Shown: in pieces, positions 10,888 to 22,568 of the stretch
Numbering within the stretch: position 1 is the stretch's first letter
Layout: the number at the start of each line of letters is the position of its first letter
From: Tomocerus qinae
Lineage: Eukaryota > Arthropoda > Collembola > Entomobryomorpha > Tomoceridae
Direction of reading: 5' to 3'
DNA length: 64,000 nt
NCBI GenBank assembly: GCA_020055645.1
Contig: CM034546.1
Span: 73,904,001 to 73,968,000, forward strand
Notes under the pieces: model-generated
Told to the model about the DNA's origin: nothing
Databases searched by the model: none
What the model saw: the letters and a program-made list of their open reading frames with translations, nothing else
Translations under genes and position numbers: made by a program

Positions 10888-11970
10888 GATTGTGTTAAAA
10901 ACACTTTGCCCTTTGCTATACGATTCAAAACGTAAATTCAACTAATCGGCTAAATGTACAACTATCATTATACCATTACTACCGTCGGCAAAACCAAAAT
11001 CTACAGAAAGGTAGTCCTCTTCCCGTTTCTTACGAGTTACGAAGTGAGACAAATTAAATGGGAAATGAAGGCACACACACTGCACCAATGAATTTTTAAG
11101 ATAAAAAATTCTATTTTTGATAGTAATTCGGGAATCATATGAATACGCAGACCTATATGAATCATCAAATAAAACTTGACCTTATTTTGTATTGTTTGTC
11201 AGTAATAATAAATCAATGTTCGAAAGACGATATATATTGAGTTACTTAACTAATAAACTACGACACGAGAATACGAATTGTATGGATGCCAATTACTGAC
11301 AACTTGTTAAATGCGTGCGTATGTACTATGAGAAACTGGAATTTAATGCATGTATGCTAAGAGAACAGGAACAGAAAAGGAAGAAAAAACAAATCCTTAC
11401 ATACCAGTACATTAGACAAAAAGGAAAACAATTCAGCACTATGCACCAAATTTTAAGTGGCAAATTTTCCAGTTCAAAATATACATCATTAAATAGACTT
11501 CAGGAGTGTGCCTCTTTTGGACGCTGCCATGAAAGTCGGAAGAGACCTATGAATCAAAAATGTGTAGGATTTTAAAAGTTTCAAACATTTTAAATACAAA
11601 GTAACATATAATTTATAACATTCCTATTTAATGCCCACTCTTCTTTCTATTCCACTTTCTCCCTTTTCATGGTCTATTTTAAACGTCACAAGAATATTGA
11701 ATACATTTTTTTACTCTGTTTCACGTCTGTACAAACTATCTTATTTTGTTTAGTTTGATCTAAGTATTCCTCATTAATATTGTAGGCACTAATATTGATA
11801 CAATAAAATTTTTCCCAAAAGTTTACAAAATTCGTCCTCTGCTTGAAGTGAAATGTCGAAATTTTGCTAAAATTCATTCTATAAAATATAAATTCCTAGG
11901 CTTAAATAGGCATCATAACTTCGTAATACAAAATGCTTTTCTAATTTGTTCAAATTATCATTTCCACATG
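10888..11970. other. AT-rich region without recognised gene
   Basis: Only short frames without homology or splice support were seen. An 86-codon plus frame at 11315-11575 is Lys/Arg-rich and probably chance. No repeat boundaries were recognised. Confidence 0.5.
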
Positions 11971-12180
11971 CAAGCACTTATATACAGAACTAAGTTTTGG
12001 GGGCGCTAACATTTTATATATATCCTTTTTGACGAAACTGAGTCAAAAATGGCCTAAAAGTTCAAAACATTAGCGCGGAGGGAGACATTTTTGGCTATTT
12101 TGAGAAAAATATCCCTCTTTCTTGTATTTCGGGGTGGGGGGGGCTTCAGCCTGTAAAACCAATCCCTCAATACGTCCTTG
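11971..12180. mobile_element. hAT-type MITE, 210 bp, older copy
   Basis: Ends are CAAGCACTTATATACAG and CAATACGTCCTTG, which as inverted repeats match the CAAG(G/C)ACGTAT termini of the copies at 16235 and 63022. The interior has the G-run next to GCTTCAGCC and the family's AGCGCGGAG-type core. The flanking octamers (tccacatg and tttctatg) match at only 4 of 8 positions, so the insertion is older or the ends have drifted. Confidence 0.7.
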
Positions 12181-12214
12181 TTTCTATGTCTTAGAATATC
12201 TATATTTGTATTGT

Positions 12215-15200
12215 CCTAATGTATTTAATAATAATAATAATATTTATTCGTCAACATCTCCAGATTATAAAACAAACGATAATTACAATCCAATTGAGCT
12301 TTTATGTTGATATACAATTTTACAACGTATTACAATGCAGTGCATTAAATATTTAATTTTTAACATCGTTACAGATTACTTATTAATTAATAGTTATAAT
12401 CATTATTCCTTAGTGTGTACAGCAGATTCAATGCATGATAAATTACATGTATTTGCTTTTCTTTCTTCATTACATAGTACTACCTCACACACCTGTTCTC
12501 TAAGTAGATATGTCTTCAGCTCCCTCTTGAAAGAGTCAGCATTTTCAATTGTTTGCATGAATTCTGGTAATTCATTCCACAATTTGGATGCTGACTCCTG
12601 GAAGGATCGGAATCCATACCTATTCTTTGGAATAGAACTGGAGAAAATAGAGTTTTTATTTCTTAAAGCATATTGCGTTACGTTGTCTTTCTTTTGCACA
12701 TAATCATAGAAATAATCAGGACAGTTATCATAAACAATTGCATGACATAGATTAAGAACACATTTTTTATGTAATCTATTTGGAAACAACCATCCCATTT
12801 TGTTAGTAATTTCCTCCTTGATATTTTCAAAATTTCTTTTACCATACACCATTCTTCCAGTTCTCCTTATTACGTTTTCAATTACTTTATTATCAGTTTT
12901 TTTAGCTGTACCCCAGACAATTGCTAAGTAATGAATTTTTGATAGTATCAAGGCATTACATAATAATATTAGAGTAGATTGAGGAATTAGAGGTTTAATT
13001 GGATATAGAGATTTAATTATTGCGTGGCATTGACCAGATAATATATTAATGTGCTTTCTGAATGAGAGTGTAGGGTCAAATGTACAACCTAAGGTTTTAA
13101 GTGAATCAGAGCATTTTATACTAATACCTTCTACCTCTATCTCAAATTCCCCAATCTTACTCACATCATTAGCATTACCGATTACCAACATTTGGGTTTT
13201 TGCAAGATTAATTGCCATACCATTTTCTTCCATCCATTTATTTATTAAGATTAAATCAGCAATTAAGTTATTTTTTATTGTTTCTATTTGATCTACTTTC
13301 CCCGATGTACATATATTTGTATCGTCTGCGAATAATATCGATATACATTTTTGTAGTACAAGAGGTAGATCATTTATATATATTGAAAATATAAGAGCCG
13401 AACATATACTTCCCTGGGGACTCCCCCTAGTAGTGAATATCACTTTAGAATTACCATTTTTACCCTTTACAAATTGACAACGGTCGGATAGAAATATAAA
13501 CCAACTAGGATCTATACCGTACCATTTTAACTTTTCAATAAAGAATTCCCTTATTATGACATCGAATGTCTTACGCAGATCTAGTGAAACCAATATGCAA
13601 ATGAATCCATTGTTTAGTTTATCATACATTTATTCTGTAAGTGCTATAATAGCATGTTCTGTTGAATGTCTCTTCCGAAATCCAAACTGTCCTTTATAGA
13701 ATAATTTATTTTCCTCAAAATAATGAGATAGTTGTTCATAAGCAGTTCTTTCAGTTATTTTAGCTAGTAATGGTTGAACAGAGATCGGTCTTAGATGTTC
13801 AGGTAAGCTTGGATTGTCAATTTTTGGTATTGGTGTAACAGCACTAATTTTGAAACATGGAGGAAAGTACAAAAAGATATACTAGAATTAACTATATCGA
13901 GTATAATATTATACACTGTAGGACATCCAATTGTCAATTTTATCATTATGGGTGATAACCTCATCGTATCGATAGATTTTTTCTCTTTTTTCTTTATATT
14001 ATTAAAAGTATTAAATAATTGGAATGAGTTGATCTGTTGAAGGTAAAATGTGCTATTTATATCATTATAATTACTTGGTTTTGTGGGATGTGGTAAGTTC
14101 CAAGGTTCATTTGAAATTGTGCAAAAATATTCATTTATGATGTTTGAATCTATGTCAATTTCCTTATTAACAGGTTTGGGTATTATGATTGAATTAATTG
14201 TACTCCATGCTCCATTCTCTTTTATAGATGAGTGTATATCTAACTTTTTATCGTTGTTTAAAGATTTATTGAAAGCCCGTTTTGCTTGTTTAAATACTTG
14301 TAAATTGCAATCAGATTTATTTTTTATGTATTCATGCTGTTCTATATTTTTTGCATGTTGAAGCTCTTTAGTTTCAGTTGATAACAAAAATGGATTTGAT
14401 TTTGCTATAAAGTTTCCTGTTTTTATTGGCGCATGTTGATCAAAGATTTTAATGATTGATTCAGAGAAAATCTCAATTTTCCTAGATAGGTCGTCTTCAT
14501 TAATTTCATTAATATTAAGTAGGTCGATAGCAAGTAAATTCGGTTGAATTTTGTCATATTGACTGTACTGTATTTTTACTTTTTCTAAAGTTTTCTTACT
14601 GCACTTCCTTATGACATAACATGCATTATGGTCAGATAGCTGTGGATCCAAGACACCACTGCTACATATTTTATCTTTATCATTTGTTAATATTATGTCA
14701 AGTCTAGCTTTGTCTCTAGTGGGAGTATTTATAATTTCGCTAACTGAGTTTCTTTCTAGCATGGACATAAAATTTTTTATATTTTTATCATCATAGTTCT
14801 CTAGATGTATATTGAGATCTCCACAAATATAAAATGGTTTTTTCGCTGCTATACATTCTTGTATTAAGCTTTCAATAAAGAAAGTATCATTATATGTCAG
14901 ATAAAATTTAGGACGATAAATGCATGTCACTAATATAGATTGAGATTTACAAAGTTGAATCATCATAGACAATTCTTCTATACATATGTCAGGCGATCGA
15001 TTAGTCAATTTTAATTTAAAAGATTTAACAACTAGACATTTTTTGAACATAATAGCTACTCCTCCTCCTTCACTATTTCTATCTTTACGTATAATGTCAT
15101 AGTCAGGGATGGGGATTAATATTATTCCTGGTTCTAGTTTCGTTTCACATATACACAGTACGTCAAAGTCATGTTCATTTACAAAGTTATGTAGTCTAAC

Positions 15201-16040
15201 GGTTTTATATCGTAGATACTATTGATGTTAATTTGGCCTATTTTAAGTTCACCTTTTTCCCTTTGTCATTAGGTTTAAAAAAAAGGAGGTGGCTCATTAG
15301 CATTTAATTTTGTAGGATTCCTTGTGCGTTGAGGTCTACTTACAGGTGTAATTTCTTTGCTATCTATTTTTTCATGCTGTATCATGCTTACCATATTCTG
15401 TGAATGAGACTTTATCTGAGATGTTACCCTTGTTTGACCTATACTAGTACCTAATGATGAATTTACATTTCTTTGAATATGTGAATTGTTTTCTACCATT
15501 GGTGTGCTTTCTGTTTGAGCATTTATATCGTCCGACCGTTGCTCAGATGCTACTGTTTTTCTTAGTTCATTGAGGTCTAATGTTGGTACATAGTCTATAA
15601 ATGTGTGAAATATATGTTCTACATATATACCATTCCTATCGTAGCTACTTATTAAGATATTGTTACCACTGATGTATGCATATGGATTTGTTTGTTTAAC
15701 TTCTCTTAATTTTTCCCGTTTCTGTTTATTCTCCTTGGTCTCTTTAACAGTTAAGTCTGGGGCAATGTATATACCGTACATATTTGGAGATTTACCTAGC
15801 CATTTTGAGTTTAGCAATAATTTTCTTCTCTCAGTAGAAGAATATATCGTAACTCTAACTATAAGTGGATTGTTATTCACTATTTCTATATCTCTTATTT
15901 GAGATAAGGATGTATGTAGGTATGTAAATATTCCCAATACCACTTCACAGACATTTTCATAGCTGTATGATTCTAATGCTATGCCTCTAATTATAATATT
16001 TTGTTTTCTTTCATACTTGTCTATCTGGTCCTCGATTTTG
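12215..16040 (-). mobile_element. LINE (non-LTR retrotransposon), CR1/L2-like, 5'-truncated and broken
   Basis: On the minus strand this carries the end of an ORF1, an apurinic-type endonuclease, a reverse transcriptase and an AT-rich 3' tail that includes (ATT)n. The 12-mer TATTTGTATTGT lies just outside both ends (12203-12214 and 16041-16052) and may be the target duplication. The right-hand copy is the first unit of a minisatellite. ORF1 begins inside that minisatellite, so the original 5' end is missing. ORF2 has about three breaks: a frame change near 15.2 kb, a frame change near 13.86 kb and a stop near 13.63 kb. It is a dead copy. The clade call rests on the FADD box, the QFGFRKRHSTEHA motif and the LWNELP C-terminal signature. 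Confidence 0.8.
12403..15240 (-). pseudogene. LINE ORF2: endonuclease plus reverse transcriptase (broken)
   Basis: The endonuclease part (about 15240-13900) shows CETKL, CGDLNIHL and SDHNA, the usual acid and His motifs of the AP-type endonuclease. The reverse transcriptase part (about 13872-12403) shows HLRPISV, QFGFRKRHSTEHA, SPQGSICSALIFSIYIND and ILFADDTNI (the FADD catalytic box). A C-terminal segment with SASKLWNELPEF is typical of CR1/L2/Daphne relatives. The frame is lost between the first endonuclease motif and the rest, lost again where endonuclease meets reverse transcriptase, and interrupted by one stop after STEHAIIALTE. No functional protein is expected. The family is clear; the exact clade is less so. 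Confidence 0.8.
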
Positions 16041-16237
16041 TATTTGTATTGTATTGTATTCGTATTTTGTATTTGTATTGTATTGTATTCGTATTTTGTA
16101 TTTGTATTGTATTCGTATTTTGTATTTGTATTGTATTGTATTCGTATTTTGTATTTGTATTGTATTGTATTCGTATTTTGTATTTGTATTGTATTGTATT
16201 CGTATTTTGTATTTGTATTGTATTCGTATTTGTTCAA
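15275..16237 (-). CDS. LINE ORF1 remnant, N-terminus encoded by minisatellite
   Basis: The frame of 320 codons has two parts. Residues after about 66 (from EDQIDKYERKQNIIIRGI) look like the RNA-binding ORF1 of many LINEs, which often carry an (N)IIIRGI motif before an RRM-like fold. The first ~66 residues are low-complexity repeats of Tyr, Asn, Thr, Lys and Gln and are the translation of the 29-bp minisatellite at 16041-16230, so they are not original protein. The true N-terminus was lost by 5' truncation. Functional expression is unlikely. Confidence 0.55.
   Translation of the reverse strand: MNKYEYNTNTKYEYNTIQIQNTNTIQYKYKIRIQYNTNTKYEYNTNTKYEYNTIQIQNTNTIQYKYKIEDQIDKYERKQNIIIRGIALESYSYENVCEVVLGIFTYLHTSLSQIRDIEIVNNNPLIVRVTIYSSTERRKLLLNSKWLGKSPNMYGIYIAPDLTVKETKENKQKREKLREVKQTNPYAYISGNNILISSYDRNGIYVEHIFHTFIDYVPTLDLNELRKTVASEQRSDDINAQTESTPMVENNSHIQRNVNSSLGTSIGQTRVTSQIKSHSQNMVSMIQHEKIDSKEITPVSRPQRTRNPTKLNANEPPPFF
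16041..16230. repeat. Minisatellite, 29-bp unit with 24-bp variants, about 7 copies
   Basis: The unit is built of TATTG/TATTCG/TATTTTG blocks totalling 29 bp; two copies lack one TATTG block and are 24 bp. It abuts the truncated 5' end of the minus-strand LINE, and its first 12 bases equal the 12 bases beyond the LINE's other end. Its pentamer content resembles the (ACAAT)n tail of the LINE at 25761-29978, so it may derive from such a tail or from expansion of a target-site duplication. Confidence 0.85.
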
Positions 16238-16480
16238 GCACGTATGCAGAACTGAGTTTCGGAGGGGGCTAGATTTCCGATAGATACTTTAAGTATAAAT
16301 ATTCGCAAATTTTTGGCATTTTTTGAAGGAAATGAGCCAAAAATATCTTAAAAATGGCAAATAATCGCGCGGAGCGCGAAATTTTTTGCTATTTTGAGAA
16401 AAAAATTCCCTTTTTCTTGGATTTCGGGGGGGGGGGGGGGGGGCTTCAGCCCGTAAAGCCCATCCCTAAATACGTCCTTG
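16235..16480. mobile_element. hAT-type MITE, 246 bp, with exact 8-bp target duplication
   Basis: It is flanked by TATTTGTT on both sides (16227-16234 and 16481-16488). Ends are CAAGCACGTATGCAG and AAATACGTCCTTG, forming CAAG(G/C)ACGTAT inverted termini. The interior has AACTGAGTTTCGG, an AATCGCGCGGAGCGCGAAAT palindrome-like core, a run of about 18 G, and GCTTCAGCCCGTAAAGCC. It has no coding capacity. Caveat: the left octamer overlaps the edge of the minisatellite, which contains similar words. Confidence 0.8.
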
Positions 16481-16488
16481 TATTTGTT

Positions 16489-16698
16489 CGACCCAGCCGG
16501 TTGGTCAAGAATCGAGGGAATTACAATTAGCATCAATTGGTATTATTAGCATACTAGTGAACCCAGCTAAGGGGCAAATCTAGCACTCAAAAGAAATTCA
16601 GCAGGCCACCCATCACAGTATTAAAAACATCCCATTAGGTTATTATGTTAATTTTGTAAATACAAATAATATTTTAATTAATATATACTTTTATTTTC
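16489..16698. other. Short gap between two MITEs, nothing recognised
   Basis: No frame, repeat or RNA gene was recognised in this AT-rich spacer. Confidence 0.5.
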
Positions 16699-16706
16699 TA
16701 CAGTGG

Positions 16707-16925
16707 CAAGGCTGTATTGAGGGGGGCATAGGGAGCAGCCCCCCAAAAATCCAAGAAAAGGGAAAATTTTTTCTCAAAATACCAAAATATTTCGCTTTAG
16801 GCTATTTTTGACTCATTTTAAACAAAATAAGCCAAAATTTTTCGCGCTTTGCGCGAATATGCCAAATGCATTTAAGTGTATGACGTCATTGCCCCCTCCA
16901 AAATCGACTTCTAAATACGGTGCTG
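16707..16925. mobile_element. hAT-type MITE, 219 bp, with exact 8-bp target duplication
   Basis: TACAGTGG lies on both sides (16699-16706 and 16926-16933). Termini are CAAGGCTGTATTGAG and CTAAATACGGTGCTG, imperfect inverted repeats. The interior contains CAGCCCCCC, TTTCTCAAAATACCAAAA, a TTTTTCGCGCTTTGCGCGAA core and a GACGTCATTGCCCCCTCC block. It is a sister subfamily of the element at 16235. A diverged relative lies at 63709-63990. Confidence 0.88.
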
Positions 16926-16933
16926 TACAGTGG

Positions 16934-17544
16934 TTAGTATATAGCTAGCTTAAATAGCTGCAGCCCCAACTTCCTGACAAAAAGGAATTTCCTACACCAA
17001 AATAATAACTGTAGTTCGTAGCATCAAATACAGGGAACAATGAAAAACTCTATTTTCGAAAAAACTCCCACAAATTTACCAAACCGTTTCCCATTCAAAA
17101 TCAAATAAATAAGATTCCCCGTGGGATTTTGGAAAACCGTACAAATCCCATGAGTACAAACTTACGAATAAATATTTTTATAGAATAAATCGTGGCTCTG
17201 GCTCCCAGTACTGTAATTTCATTCTACAAAAAGATGATCCAACTGGCCCAATGGAATCAAGAGGGTAGTAAAAAGTATACCCAGCTCTACTAAAAAAATT
17301 GAAAAAGTTTGTCGATATAGCAGAACCAATTTGAATTAGAAGTTTTGAAATTCTATTTAATAAGGCACATTACGATTATTACGAAATGTCCCCTTTCGCT
17401 AATCATTCCCATTCTATCACCACTCACCATTCCACCTTCTTATGTAAATTTCTATTATTATTTTGATGTTATCATAATAATATGAAACGACTCATTTCGG
17501 TGGTTTAGAGGAATTGGACTGTTGGACTTGCGCATTTTGCTTTT
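16934..17544. other. AT-rich region without recognised gene
   Basis: No frame or repeat unit was recognised between the MITE and the next inverted repeat. Confidence 0.5.
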
Positions 17545-17672
17545 AAGGAGCCTGCATATATTACGTGTGCAGTTAATGGGAGGAGGAGGTGTTCAAAAGT
17601 GTTGTAGTCAGCACTTGCGTTTCACATGGTGGGAGTGGGTTTTGCGTAACGTAATATATGCAAGTTTCCTTG
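17545..17672. repeat. Short inverted-repeat element (MITE-like)
   Basis: AAGGAGCCTGCATATATTACG at the left is mirrored by CGTAATATATGCAAGTTTCCTT at the right, with a GGGAGGAGGAGG stretch and TTTTGCGTAACG between. Similar ...TATATTACG(T)... hairpin elements are common in arthropod genomes. No clear target duplication was found, so the boundaries are approximate. Confidence 0.5.
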
Positions 17673-17696
17673 GTTCTCCCTACCACACGTACAGAC

Positions 17697-17970
17697 ATAT
17701 ATATATGTTACAGGAATTTTGTACAGACCGGACATTTGAAAATGCCTAGGACATATGTAAAATGGAAAACCAAAATTTTGATTTTTAACGAACCTAACCT
17801 AATCTAAATCCATCAAAATTACATGAAACCACATTTGACAGTCATAAAGTTGTTTTAAATTAGGTTAGGTTCGTTGAAAATCAAAATTTTGGTTTTCCAT
17901 TTTACATATATCCTAGGCATTTTCAAATGTCCGGTCTGTACAAATTTCCTGTAACATATATACATATATA
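17697..17970. repeat. Near-perfect foldback, arms of about 108 bp
   Basis: Arms at about 17697-17809 and 17855-17970 are inverted copies with roughly five mismatches, around a spacer of about 45 bp. Matching blocks include TGTACAGACCGGACATTTG, AAAATGGAAAACCAAAATTT and CGAACCTAACCTAAT. A transcript would fold into a long hairpin. It is most simply a MITE that is almost all terminal inverted repeat; it encodes no protein. Confidence 0.88.
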
Positions 17971-18389
17971 GACAGGTAAATTTATTGCTTTATCAAGTCT
18001 GCGATTATATATAGAGATTATTTCCTATGATATTTGATTTTCTATACTTAACATTTATATATTTTACATGCTATTTCAGTATATTATTATGCCTTTAACA
18101 CTTATTCTGCTTGACAAAAATATATTCGTCCGGTAAGTGTAGATTTCCTGTACATACTTCTTCTTCACTTCCTATTATTTAAATTTACCATTAAAATACA
18201 TATTTTATTATGGTTCCGGCAAAAACAAACCAGAACAAGCCAGATACCACTTTCCAGATGACATTATTGTTAGTCGTAATATCTACACTTTTGTAAAGTA
18301 ATTACTTTCTTTCACAAAATAAATATAGAAGCGAATATTTTATAGTATCTATTTAAGTGTAATTCCACCTTGCACCACATAGTAGTTAC

Positions 18390-19215
18390 CAAGGTATCGA
18401 AAAACCCGGGTTTTTTAGGATAAAACCCTCGACCCCGGGTTTTTAGGGTTTTTTGGGTTTTTTGGGTTTAAGGGTTTTTCATATAATTATAGGCATAAAT
18501 ACAAGCCTATACTATAGTATATATAGGAAAACTACAGCTGACAATAACAACAACCATGTAATCCTAAAACTACCAGTATTTACGTCTATAAAATAAAAAT
18601 TAAGGCATAAAAATTTAATTTTTAACATGTTTTAGCACAGTTAACACGAAGTATTTTTCGTGAGCACCTATATTTGATTGAAAACTAGTGAAAAACTGTG
18701 TATTATTATTACTGATTAAAATGACTTTAAGAAATTCCTTCATTAATATGGAGCTTAAAGCAGTACAGTAATAAATATGTAAGTGATTAATTAAAATTCA
18801 GTATAATTAATGTTTCCACTTATGCATTCATTGGCAATTCGTAAGTAGAAGTTAATTATGTAATTAAACCAATATCTTCACGGCGATTAAAATATATACA
18901 TAAAACAAATAATCACATCACGATCGTGATGTTTATATATATTCACACGAATTACTGTAAGTATATTTTATAAAGTATAAAAGCTAAATATTTTGTTTCC
19001 ACCTGATTATGCATTTGTTTACATTTTCAAATAGAAATATGACAAAGTTAGTATGTTTTGCTTATATAGATGGAGCTTTAGTGTACATTATAGCATGTTT
19101 TGTAAAAAACCCAAAAAACCCAATAAACCCCGGGTTTTTTAAGTGAAGCGGGGTGGGTTTTTTGCCAAAAAACTCAAAAAACCCCAACCCATAAAAAACC
19201 CGACCCACAACCCTG
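18390..19215. mobile_element. Non-autonomous hAT element, 826 bp, CCCGGGTTTTTT-rich ends
   Basis: An exact GTAGTTAC octamer lies on both sides (18382-18389 and 19216-19223), the target-duplication length of hAT elements. The ends are CAAGGTATCG and CACAACCCTG, each followed inward by about 100 bp of GGGTTTTTTGGG-type runs in opposite orientation, so the ends can pair. The 600-bp centre is AT-rich with no transposase frame. It must have been moved by an enzyme encoded elsewhere. Confidence 0.85.
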
Positions 19216-19223
19216 GTAGTTAC

Positions 19224-22200
19224 AGACTGCTACATAATATTGAATCTTGTCACAATCACAACACAATTTGCTTTAGACTGCTATGCTGACATTGCTTGTA
19301 ACAAAAAGTGGAATATGCAGTTACATTTACATTCACCGTTGCTAACGGACTGCTACACCACCGAACTCTAAGGTTCACTTTCTGCAGTACCTATAGTACA
19401 TTGTAGTATTATAGTTTACAGTTTACTCTTGACAGTACGTAAGTAGTGTGTTGAGTATAATAATATTTTTATGATATTTTGTGTATTAAAAATATCTGAT
19501 GTTTGTTAAGCCATTCCGCGGGAAGAAAAATCATTACTATATTACAAATTTAACCTATATTGACAACTAAAAAGTCAAAATGTCCCCAAATGGTTAGGTT
19601 TCTTAAAACTAGTACACATAGTAATAAACGTAAGTTTTTACTCATTTTGTATATCATTATTTTATTCAAATTGGCAGTTACTTTGATCCGATTGTCTTTG
19701 TTTTGCTATTTTATTGTTTACTAATATGTGTTAAATCCACTCCTTTTTTAAAATGAAATGAAACTGGAAAATATCTAGCAATAAATCCGATTGTATTGAA
19801 AATAAATAATGCATAATGCATACCTCTTCCCAAGTGTTTAGTGTAAATAAGAAAAGGAGTCACACGTGAGTATGTGTCAGTGTGTCACCCACCGTGAACC
19901 GTGAACTGACTCATCAATCAGCGTTACTTCTTATTACTTTTTTATATTTAATGTTTACACATGAGTGTACTGTGAGTAAAATAAGTCTAATCTAATTTAT
20001 GTTAGCAGATTAACAAACAGCTATTTGTCATTTGTAATGGAAATGACATAAACTATTGTCGCAAATAGACGAGACAGTTGACAGTGCTTTGAGGAAATAA
20101 CTTTTGTTATTGTCACTGGCACCCTAGTAAATAATATAAATGGATTTTATTAAAATTATGATTACTAACCTGGAATACAATCAAATGTTGTTTATGTTGG
20201 CACAAGTAGTATTAATTCAAAACAGAATGCAATGGAAGTTAACGAGCCGATTTAAAACTTTTTCTGCCAATGAAAATTAAGATTAAGATTGGTAAAATGC
20301 TAAATATTGCAGTCAGCAGTTCCATTTATACTTAGTATTCAATTATAAAACCGTTTAGGCATTTGTTTTTGAAGCACTATTAATTTTATTCACCATGTGC
20401 TATTATATTACATATTCAGCACTTACGTATAGCTTGTATTCTACTACTTATGGATGTAAAAGATGAAAATATTCCAATATTTATATAATTAGGTTTACTT
20501 TTCCTAGTAAATTATGTGTATTTGAATGTGAAGAGTTACATAAGTAATAATTATGTGTTAGCTCATGCAAACGTATAACGTTATTGTAACGTTTACGAAC
20601 GTGTTGAATTCATACTTCATCCACGATTTATTTATTAACTACCTACCTATATATGTACAAATAGTTTGGCTAATCGCATCTTGTTTATGTTGCCAACTTT
20701 TAGATGGATAAAATTATTGCTTTAATATTATATCGTGAATCGTGAATATTTTCATTAGTCATACAGTAAAACATTTCATCCCATATCACACAAGTTTTCA
20801 GACGGTTGAATGGAACAAGTAGGCAATCAATGGAAAACTGCTGGCTACACAGTTTTATCATTTGACAATATTGCATTTTGCTAATCTACAGCGGATATTA
20901 CGTCATCCAGTCTCCCAGTCGCTCAGTATTAATATAATCATGTATCATTAATAATTGCAATAAAAAAATCGTTCTTTTACTATTATGTCTGCTGCTGATA
21001 TTGTGAAATTCAGCATTGACTAGGTAATGTAAACTTTCCAAAAGTTTTCAAATGTATCTCAATCTTTCAAAATTAACTATAAGAGTTATTATCTGCGAAA
21101 AAATTCTAAGTGAATTGATATGCTTAAATTTTAGAGATACAGATACAGTGATAAAAATATGATAGATGTGAGAACTTTTTGCAAATTACATAATAATTTA
21201 AAGATGAATGCACGTGGAGGAAATTAATGGACCAAAATAGATTAATTAAGTACAATTTTCCAGGTGAATTTTAACACTTGTCTTGTCAATGTTGTAGGGA
21301 TTATAATAAGTCTGGCTTGACTATTTATCTGCATTTTATACATCTTTCTGTGGCCTTGCTCACTAGATTTGATAATATTGTGCCGATTGGACACATTTTG
21401 TATAATGTCATAGAGGTTAGTACTTAATACATACGAAGTACATTAACCGAGCCAATAGGATTTACAATACAGTAACACAGAAACAGGGAAAAACATAACA
21501 AAAATAAGCCTTTGAGGCTTACACACAAAAACTTATCTAGCCTGGTTTTGATTTAGATCTCCCAATTCCCCAACTTTTAGAATAGTTAGATAAATCCAAC
21601 AACATTAATAATAAAACATAATATTAATTTCCTCTTTAAACACAGCTGTATGCTTTTAAAATTACAATTTAAAAGGCTAGAATTATTTTACAATGCTAAA
21701 ATCCACAAAGAACATAAAAAACGATTTCTACGAAACCCACATTTATGAAAATCAACTGCCGGTATCCTGGCTACAATGCAACTATAGAAAAAGTTTGAAA
21801 GGATCGAATAAGAATTAGTGACATTGTTCGTCTAATATCTTATTATAGAATAAGATTTTATAACTTTAATTACAATGGAAACCAATTTTACGGGAAGTCA
21901 CATAATTTTGGACAAAAATTTTACAAGTATATTTACTTATAACAAAAATAACAATGAACATATTAAAAGGTGGAGATTCTTGCATATTTTTTCAGAAAAA
22001 TTTTATGACTCTGGCCACTGTTATTTCAATAAAACCTTCCTCTTTTCAAACATAAAGTCCACATCATCTATACAGTTTCTTCCACACATCATCTATACAG
22101 TTTCTTCCACAACAGCTCAGCACTTCAGAACATCCATTCTATGATAAAAACAAATTACAACGATAACAGAAGAATACAATAATTGAAAAGAAACTACTAC

Positions 22201-22568
22201 TACAAATGAAGAAATTACCGCAACTGGGGAATCCACAAACGCCCATACCACCAGACTAGATGAGGCACTTTTATTTTCTTCTTAATGTGAATGCAAAGAA
22301 ACTGGTGACTGTGGCTGGTGACTGGACAATCAATACTAAAAGATCCCGACAGAAATACGAATATATTGGAACAGAAGCAACTGAATTATTCCGACTGTTT
22401 CTGGTAATTCCACATGATCATAAATAAACATTGACCAATATTTCCAAATTCCTTCTTGTTTACTGCGTATCGCTTAATCGCTTGTTCCGGAATCTTACAA
22501 GGATATCTTCTATTTCTGTGATTGTGGAAGCTTATAGTATAGTTTTACTATTTCCTAGTTTTACATAA
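19224..22568. other. 3.3-kb AT-rich region without recognised gene
   Basis: No frame longer than about 90 codons and no domain was recognised. The right part (about 21.9-22.57 kb) is probably the 3' untranslated region of the minus-strand zinc-finger gene. It includes a 25-bp tandem duplication near 22064-22113. An 89-codon plus frame at 21875-22144 has no recognisable homology. Confidence 0.5.

Noticed and set aside
16041-16230. Regular short repeats that might suggest a CRISPR array
   Set aside because: Units are contiguous without unique spacers, and the genome is eukaryotic.
16001-16283. Several overlapping frames of Tyr/Phe/Val/Ile/Cys repeats
   Set aside because: They are translations of the 29-bp minisatellite in different frames, not genes.
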